64,000 nt of DNA from Cunninghamella blakesleeana (lineage: Eukaryota; Mucoromycota; Mucoromycetes; Mucorales; Cunninghamellaceae), in assembly GCA_017871115.1 (NCBI GenBank), contig JAFCIZ010000002.1, positions 3,741,501 through 3,805,500 of the forward strand, in the 5' to 3' direction. The position numbers and the translations under genes were made by a program. Positions 56,795 through 64,000 of this stretch are shown here, piece by piece (within the stretch, counting starts at the first letter, position 1; every line of letters starts with the position of its first letter). The notes below the pieces were generated by a model. It saw only the letters and a list, made by a program, of their open reading frames with translations, made no database searches and was not told the DNA's origin.

Positions 56795-59387
56795 TTATTT
56801 TTTCTGGTATTGAGAACGGAAATAATTCGCTACTTCAACCATATTTGTTAGAGAAGCTTCGACTTCAGACCATTTACGTGATTTTAACCCACAATCTGGG
56901 TTAACCCAAATTAAGTGAGGAGAAATATATTTCAGCATATCCGTAATTCTTTTTTTCATCTCCTCAATGGGTGGAATACGGGGTGAATGAATATCAAAGC
57001 AACCTTTAATATATAAAAAAAAAAACGAAAATCAAAAAAACCATTATTTTTCTATCTTTTTTTTTTATCCATGGTCAAGATTATTTATTTATTTATTTTT
57101 ACCTGGACCAATTCCATTTGTATATTGTTTTGTTTTGAATATTTTAAGCAACTTTTCATCTGATTTAGAGTTTTCAATAGAAATAACGTCCGCTATTAAA
57201 AAAAAAAAAGAATAAAACTTTAGCCAACTTTCCATTGATATTTTTTTTTTTTTTTTGCCTTTTTTTATTATCATTTTATTAATATTTACCATCCATCGCG
57301 ACAATAGCGTCAAAAATATCATTAAAATCAGAATAACACATATGAGTATGGATTTGAGTATCATCGCGTACACCCGATGTAGCTAAACGAAAACAACTGA
57401 CAGACCAATCCAAATACTCTTGCCAATCCAACTTACGCAGGGGTAATCCTTCACGAATAGCAGGTTCATTTACTTGAATACAAGAAATCCCAGCGCTTTC
57501 CAAATCCAATACTTCATCGCGTAAAGCCAAAGCCAATTGAGTACATAATTCTTTCTGAGGTAAATCATCTCTAACAAAGGACCATTTCATCATAGTAACG
57601 GGACCTGTCAACATCCCTTTCATTGGTTTTCTAGTTAAAGATTGAGCATAAACTATATCATCTACAATCATTGGTTTATGGCATGGACGACGTGAGACAT
57701 CACCAAATAAAACAGGTGGTTTGACACATCTTGACCCATATGAAACAACCCATCCACTCTCTGTAAAGGCATAACCATTTAATAAATGACCAAAATGTTC
57801 TACCATATCATTTCGTTCAGGTTCACCATGAACTAATATATCCAAATGTAATTTTTCTTGAAATTCAATAATATTTTTCATTTGTTGTTTTATAAATACA
57901 TCATACTCGCTTTGTGATAAAAGGCCAGTTTGGTATTGCTGACGAGCCATTCGGATTTCTTTTGTTTGTGGATAGGAGCCAAGGGTAGTGGTAGGAAAAA
58001 GTGGGAATTGTAATTTTTTTTGTTGTGCTTCATAACGATATGGAAAAGGAGAGGATCGCTTATAAGCATGAGAAGGGACTTTCCGAACGCGTTCACGAGT
58101 TAATGGATCAATAGTTTGTTTAGACGACTGACGTTGCTGAACAGCAAGGGCATTAGATTCTATGTAAGCTATATCCTCTTTATCCTGAATACTTTTTACA
58201 TTTTTGGCAATCATGACAATTTCACTACATTTTTCAACAGAAAAAGCTAGCCAACTAAATAATTCTGGATTACTTTCTTTTAATTTGGTTTCAAAGCTTG
58301 TAGAAAAAGGAGAATGGAATAAAGAACAAGAGGGGCCAACAAAGATACGATCGTGACCAAGCACATTGGTTGCCTTTTTCACAGTGGCAATTGATTTTTT
58401 CAAATCATTGATCCAAATATTCCGGCCATCCACTATTCCCATAGATAAAATAAGCTTCTGCTGATCTTTAAAAATCGACAATAAATGATCCAAATCTTCA
58501 TCTGATGTATGAATCAAATCGAGATGAATAGCATCCACATCATTCTTAATTAAATAAATATTGTTTTCAATTCGTCCAAAATAAGTGGCCACCAAGATAT
58601 TTAAGCTTTGCTGTTGTTTATCATTAAAATGAGTATGAATAGTTTTATATGCTTTTTCAAAAGCAAGTTTGACATTGACATTTAAATCTAATACAAGAAT
58701 TGGCTCATCAATTTGTACCCAATCTGCCCCAGCATTCTTTAATTGTTGTAAAACTTCCAAATAAAGTGGTAATAATTTAGGTAAAAGGGTAAATGGGTCA
58801 AAATCATCATGATTACTACTGTTACTATTGGATTTAGCAGGTTTTCCCATGTATAAAAAAGAAACAGGACCAAGTAAAACTGGTCTTGTATGAAGTTGAA
58901 GCTTGTTTTTAGCCAATTTAAATTGTTCTACAGTACGTGGTGAAGGTTCTAAAGTGAAGGATTGATTGGGTTCATATTCGGGAACTATATAATGATAATT
59001 TGTATCAAACCATTTTTTCATCTCCATAGCTGGGACATCCATTTGTTCTTCTGTTGTTGTTGCTGTTGTTGTTTTACGTTGCTTTTGTAAACCACGCGCC
59101 ATAGCAAAATATTGATCAAGGGGCTGTTGAATATGTTGATAGCGTTTAGGAATCACGCCAAACTGCTGAATCATATCTAAAACACGATCATATAAAGTGA
59201 ATTCACCTGAAGGGATATGGTCAAGATTTTTTTCTTTTTGTAAAACCCAATGAGTGATTTGAAGCTGACTACTTTGCTCTTTTAATTCAGTTTCCGTTAT
59301 GTTTCCTGCCCAATATGATTCCACTAATTTTTTTAATTCCCTTTTAGCACCAATATATGGAAAACCAAGGTTGGTAGCAATAACCAT
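56795..59387 (-). CDS. MET6: Cobalamin-independent methionine synthase
   Basis: The three exons are 59387-57290, 57192-57103 and 57003-56795, giving 798 aa. It transfers the methyl group of 5-methyltetrahydropteroyl-polyglutamate to homocysteine. Two homologous barrels are seen: the N-terminal half (NLGFPYIGAKRELKKLVESY, GADWVQIDEPILVLDL) and the catalytic half (FPTTTLGSYPQTKEIR, LVHGEPERNDMVEHFG, WVVSYGSRCVKPP, ISCIQVNEPAIREGLPL). The zinc ligands are HMC (HTHMCYSDFND), the Glu of ISIENSKS in exon 2, and the Cys of NPDCGLKSR in exon 3. A Thr-rich insert (TTTATTTEEQ) near residue 110 is not usual for the family. The length is slightly above the typical 755-770 because of such inserts. Confidence 0.97.
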
Positions 59388-60309
59388 GACTATTATTGTT
59401 ATTTAAAAAGAATATATAGAATAAAATAGAATAAATAAATTTATATATTTATATATATATGAAATAGAAATAAAAAGAGAGAGAGTGTGTGTGTGAGTGA
59501 GAAAAAAAAAACCTGTATAAATAAAAAAGATTACGTTGCATAAATTAAATTCAGCCAATAAACTTTCAGAAATACATATACTCGCCAATTTCTATTTATT
59601 TTTTACATGAATATTATATAATTCTCTTTTCTTTTATTGTTTTTATATGAAATACACTATGCAAAGGTAACTTCCATATTTGTATACATTATCTCAATTT
59701 AAAATAAAAAGTATTTCACTAATAATAATAATAATAATAATAAAAGGCATATACGTATATAAACCATTTATTCAAATATAAATTTATCTTCTCCACAATT
59801 TAAAACACCTATTGCTACTATATTAAAAAAATGCATTGTATTGGATGAACAAACCTTCTTAATAAAAAATAAGTGTTATAATGATACGTTAAACAATTGT
59901 AATACTATTAATAATAAAGTGTTGATTTGTTGTTCTGATCCGTTTTGTACCAACAACTCTATACCTTTTATTGCCAATGAAAATACTAATTTGAATTTAT
60001 TATGATAGGTTACAAATAACTTTACCTAAATCAACTATTATTACTAACAATGGATATATATCTTCTTTTCAATATATAGTACAACATCTATATTTATTAT
60101 TATTAGTCTCTCTTAATTTAAATTATCTATTATAAAGAAAAAATAAAAGTACATATGTAATAAAATAAAAAAAAAGTAGAAATGGTAATATAAAAGGAAA
60201 AATATGACTATTGGTGCGGTATTTTAATATCATTCATTCTGAAAAAAAATCAAAATAGGCAAAGTAATGAAGTTGAGTTTTCCTCCTCCTATTTTCCTCT
60301 GTATTTAAG
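59388..60309. other. Divergent region between MET6 and eL38 genes
   Basis: 0.9 kb, A/T-rich, with a GA/GT simple stretch (59475-59500) and a (TAA)n run (59718-59743). CT-rich sequence (60275-60300) lies before the candidate eL38 ATG. No gene seen. Confidence 0.5.
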
Positions 60310-61093
60310 ATGGTATAGAAAAAAAAATGAAAAAATGAAAAAAATGGACATGAATAATTGGATGAAGATTAATTATCAGCATCAAAAATGAAATAAGCAA
60401 TGGAATGGATGGATGATAATATATTGAACCATTGTATTTATAAATGGATGGATGGATGGATAAAAGAAGCTGCATAGGAAAGAAAAATTCATTTTTTTAG
60501 AAAAAACTGACTTTTTTTTTTTCTTTTCCTTTTCCCTCTCTTTTCTTTTTAAAAAAAATTATATTTATTTCACCTATACTTATATATATCTATTATCATG
60601 GGACACCAATTTTCTTTTTACATAATACCAACGCTATGACAAAAGCCTAAACAAGTTTTCGACATCAAGCAATTCCTCGAAATTACCCGCAGAAAGGATG
60701 CCAGCTGTAAGTTTTTAAATTATCAACTTTTTGTGTAACTTTTGAAAAAAAAATGAAAGTGACAGATAGGATTATTTCTTTTTTATTTTTTTTCTAATTT
60801 ATATATTAATATATTTAATAATAATGATTCATATAATAGCTGCCAAGGTAAAGAAGAATGGCGATAAATACAAGTTCAAGGTAAGATGTTCTCGTTATTT
60901 GTACACTCTCGTTGTCAATGACAAGCAAAAGGCCAACAAACTTAGACAATCTCTTCCCCCTGGTATGTACATAATACACTGTCATTATTATTACTATCAA
61001 TAAATAGTTATAAATACTCATAAAAAATACTAATTCATATTTTTTATGCATTTTTTTTTAAAAAAATTAGCTCTTAGTGTTAAGGACATCTAA
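60310..61093 (+). CDS. RPL38: 60S ribosomal protein eL38
   Basis: Certain exons are 60646-60706, 60840-60962 and 61071-61093, encoding [60 protein letters not shown] and PALSVKDI. With Met this is 69 aa, against 70 in humans. The start Met must come from an upstream exon consisting of ATG alone (or a 5' UTR plus ATG). The only ATG|GT I find is 60310-60312 with donor GTATAG, giving a 333-nt intron. An ATG at 60598-60600 sits in a better-looking leader but is followed by GGACAC, not GT. The frame reads through a donor-like GTAAGA at 60881 because the FKVRCSR codons are conserved. eL38 lies at the 60S surface. Gene identity is sure; the first exon is not. Confidence 0.9.
60405..60462 (+). repeat. 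GGAT/TGGA tandem tracts upstream of eL38 body
   Basis: ATGGAATGGATGGATGATAA (from about 60400) and AAATGGATGGATGGATGGAT (from about 60442) are two clusters of the TGGA unit. The same unit, on either strand, stands before the TCTP start. They would be intronic if the ATG at 60310 is used, or promoter if the true start is further 3'. Confidence 0.6.
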
Positions 61094-61406
61094 ATAATAA
61101 CAATATAATCAACTTCATTTATTCGAAATCGATACAATAAGGATAGTTTTATATTTTTATTATCTGAAAATCAAATAGCCTGTAATAAAGGAAAATATAT
61201 ATATAATGTCATTGTCACCAATAAAAATAATAAAAATTAAAAAAAAATACCAAACAACCCGATTCAACTTCATTTATTTATTGATTTGTGTGGACAATTT
61301 TTTGTTTTTTTCTTAAAAAAAAAAAAAAAAGGAAGGAAAGGAAAAAGTATTTAAATGCAATTTGATTTTCATATTAAAAGAGGAAAGAAAGAAAGGGATT
61401 AAGAGA
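61094..61406. other. Convergent intergenic region
   Basis: 313 bp between the 3' ends of eL38 and the lyase gene, with poly-A and poly-T tracts. Nothing else seen. Confidence 0.5.
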
Positions 61407-64000
61407 TCAGGGTTCATCTTCCAATATTTTAATTACAGAACTTCCTAAGAATTGATCTTGAGGTAAATCGAAATGATGTGATATAGGTATTTCTTCTTGA
61501 TCCACCGAAATATTCACTGTTGTTGATGTTAAGGTATGAGTAGGATCACTAATACTTAATAACCAAGTATGATCTTTTCTTTGTTGTAAAAACACTAATA
61601 AAGGATGGATGGTTTCAATGTAAACATCAGTTGCATCTTCATCATCACTTTCGCCATCCCATGGTACTTCTACTGAACCTGGTTGCCAAAACACTAATCC
61701 AACTGCACGATCTGCTCTACTAAGAGCCCCTCTGGCTTGATCAGTTTCAATAAATTCAATAGGTGGTACAAAATCATGTTGTAATCGATGAACACCAAAA
61801 TTAGGTTGCACGATATAAGACCAAGATAATAATGGTGATTCATCCTTCTTATTTTTGTTTTTATTAGTTGTAGTGGGATAAGTAGGAATGGTAGCTGACC
61901 AAAGAGGAACAGATTCATTCCCTTTCGAAACACCAATTGAAGCCCAATCACTTGTATAAGAATTTGTGTCCAAGTGAACTTGAAGAGGTTGATCAAATGT
62001 ATATAAGATTTTATCATGCCATAAAGACGTCACCTGATCAATTATACCGTTGGGCTCCTTGATTAATTTGCCATTGACAAGTGTATCACCATTTCTTCTT
62101 TTTTGATCCAATGTTGTTATATAGGGATTTCTTTTTTTAGCATCAGTTGTATTTGTAGTAGTAGTAGTAGTAGTATTAGTTGTATTTGTAGCAGTGGTAT
62201 TAGTTGCATTTATATCAGTAACATTAGCAGCTGTAGTAGTAGTAGTGGGTGTAATAGATGGAATCATATCAATATGGACAGCATACATTGATGGAAAGAA
62301 AAAAAAGGATTTTTGCCATCCAACAAAATCATCATTATCCTGCTGATTATCATCCTTTGTTGGATCTGTAAAATTCAATACTGCCACACCCATTTGGCTT
62401 TCTTCTAAAACAGCTGCACCAACAAAGGATTCTTTACCATCATATTTTTTTCTTGTACAGGTAATGGATGCATTTTTATTTATTGTAGTTGTTCCAGGTA
62501 CTTTATACCAATTCCAAGCACCAAACGTATCCAAATACTCTTCACCTCTTTGGTAAGTGAAAAGACTACCATCATTTAAATGAATCCCTTTTGTGTTTTG
62601 TCCATTGAGACACTCAGGGGTGGATGTACGATTTGATATCAATTTCAATGTTGTTACAAACCCATGACTACGATGAATTAGATATTCACTATTCCAAAAA
62701 TATCTTGTTCCTAATAAACGCCCTTGATTAGCAGACGAATAAGGTTGTTGTAATCGGCGTACAGTAGAAGATAATGAATAGGTTTTATTGGTAGTAGCGG
62801 TAGTGTTATCATTGATAGAGGAGGTAGTAATGGGAGTAAGAATTGGTAAAGGAGCCCATTTTTTAGTAACTTTATCTAACTGAGTGATATTGAGAAGTAT
62901 CCCAGCAGTATTTTGTAAATCTTCTGATTTGACCGAAATCATTCTACTTAATGCACTGTATTGCCATAATAATGGGGAGCGTATATACTGCGTCAAGTTA
63001 TTCTTTTTTTTATTATTTTTTTTCAAATCCAAACCAAACATCATCCATTCGCTACCAGTAACTAAATGGGCAAAAGCTTGACGAGTTGCATTAGGAGGTG
63101 ACCAAACTGCGTTAGGCATCATATCAAATATCATCAGCATATTGATTAAATGCACTTCCCCATAATTCCCGCTATAAAGTTCATGATCGTGATAAAGATA
63201 AGAACCATCCATGTTAATACCATCGATGTCTTTGGAAGCAATCATTGTATCTTGAGAAACTCTATCCAAAGCATCTTGTAAAATCAATGAATCATTTTTT
63301 AATAAGGCTAAAGAAATGCCATTATAGGCCACTTCTAAAAGATTACTTCCATTATGTTGGTGAACCAATGAATAAGATCTAGATGTAAATTTAATACATT
63401 GTTGTTTTTGTTGAAGAGTTAAATGGTCGTGAATAAGTAAACAGGCATTACCAATCAATCGAGGGTTACCGATCACTTGAGAATACCAATTTGGATTCCA
63501 TAATCCAGGTGTTCCACAGGGACAATTTTTGTATGCCTTGCCACCATTTGATGTACAATCTTCTTCTGTATAATCATTATCAAACCAAAAATCAAGACCT
63601 TGCATTACCTTTTTTAACAACTCTTTGTCTTTTGGATTATCATACCAAACAGAAGCCATAGATACTACAAAAGTAGAATAAGTAATAACAAAAAAATAAA
63701 AATAATATTAATATTAATTAGTTATTATGCCATTAAAATATATAAACTTTATAAACCCTACTATTATATAAATACGAGTATTACCAAGCCTGTCTAAATG
63801 TTGCCTTGCTGGCCAATATGCTCTTCTATATAAATAAATAATAATAATAGTATTAAAATAAAATAAAAAAAGGTGTCAATACAATATTCCTCTTTTTTTT
63901 TTTTTACCTAGCAGTACAACCTGAAGTATAGTCAATATCCGGAAAGATACCAGAATCATTCAGTGTTGACTTCCTGTAATTATTATTTATATAAAGAATA
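61407..64000 (-). CDS. Polysaccharide lyase family 8 (hyaluronate/chondroitin-type), 3' part
   Basis: The gene is cut by the right edge. The visible exons are 63973-63908, 63825-63785 and 63664-61407 (about 787 codons). PL8 enzymes cleave uronic-acid-containing polysaccharides by beta-elimination. The alpha/alpha-barrel has DSGIFPDIDYTSGCTARRAY, NPNWYSQVIGNPRLIG, SNLLEVAYNG (catalytic Asn) and MDGSYLYHDHELYSGNYGEV (catalytic His and Tyr); SRMIS matches the Arg position. The beta-sandwich begins around GRLLGTRYFWNSEYLIHRS, and the C-terminal domain ends SVIKILEDEP. A Thr/Asn-rich insert near 62140-62250 is packed with N-X-T sequons. Many other sequons suggest secretion; the signal peptide would lie outside the window. 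Which polymer is cut (hyaluronan, chondroitin, xanthan or another) cannot be told. Confidence 0.88.

Noticed and set aside
57890..58096. Overlapping 68-codon minus-strand frame inside the methionine synthase gene
   Set aside because: A shadow of the conserved MET6 frame.
60400..60512. Possible C/D-box snoRNA in the candidate first intron of eL38 (GGATGATAA and CTGA)
   Set aside because: The ends do not pair into a terminal stem, and the C-box is part of the TGGA repeat.
1..64000. tRNA, rRNA, transposon or CRISPR array
   Set aside because: No B-box-like GGTTCGAATCC arm, no rRNA core sequence, no transposase or reverse-transcriptase motifs, no long terminal repeats, and no regularly spaced direct repeats were seen; simple A/T repeats account for the repetitive stretches.

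Overview
The window is AT-rich nuclear DNA from a fungus. Genes are split by many short GT-AG introns, almost all with GTA donors. Proteins carry long Asn, Gln, Ser and Thr runs, and intergenic DNA is full of A/T tracts and (TA)n. The gene content points to an early-diverging fungus, probably Mucoromycota-like. There is fungal-type Rad7 and a yeast-like Sft2, next to DENND6, a UBAC2-like rhomboid and a microcephalin-type BRCT protein, which I do not expect in yeasts. This placement is inference. I found no rRNA, tRNA, transposon or CRISPR array. Exon limits were set by hand, and every model's summed coding length is a multiple of three, or fits the codon phase at the window edge.

Left part (1-8640): the 3' end of an ESCRT-III Vps2/CHMP2 gene (+), a BRCT protein with a duplicated N-terminal cassette (-), a large unrecognised low-complexity protein (+), and a UBAC2/Dsc2-like rhomboid pseudoprotease with a UBA domain (+).

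Middle-left (9752-25850): four paralogous type I Baeyer-Villiger/flavin monooxygenase genes, A(-), B(+), C(-) and D(+), with rad7 (-) between C and D. A and B are head to head and encode proteins of equal length (493 aa). They share a block that is identical through the end of an exon and nearly identical through the following intron, while intron positions elsewhere differ widely among the four. This is the most unusual region of the window.

Middle (26372-44843): a candidate two-exon micro-gene, B-type cyclin, Sft2, a small C2-domain protein with a 14-nt exon, mitochondrial p32/Mam33, a 92-aa protein, an unrecognised 393-aa protein, a 14-exon DENND6 RabGEF and a membrane/coiled-coil protein.

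Right part (45577-64000): nonaspanin EMP70/TM9SF, TCTP (with a last exon that is only the stop codon), the oligosaccharyltransferase catalytic subunit STT3, PP2A regulatory subunit B (with a 7-nt last exon), cobalamin-independent methionine synthase, ribosomal protein eL38, and the 3' part of a polysaccharide lyase family 8 gene that runs off the right edge.

Most genes outside the monooxygenase cluster are unlinked housekeeping functions: membrane traffic (Vps2, Sft2, DENND6, EMP70), ER protein modification and quality control (STT3, UBAC2-like), cell cycle (cyclin B, PP2A-B), translation (TCTP, eL38) and repair (Rad7).
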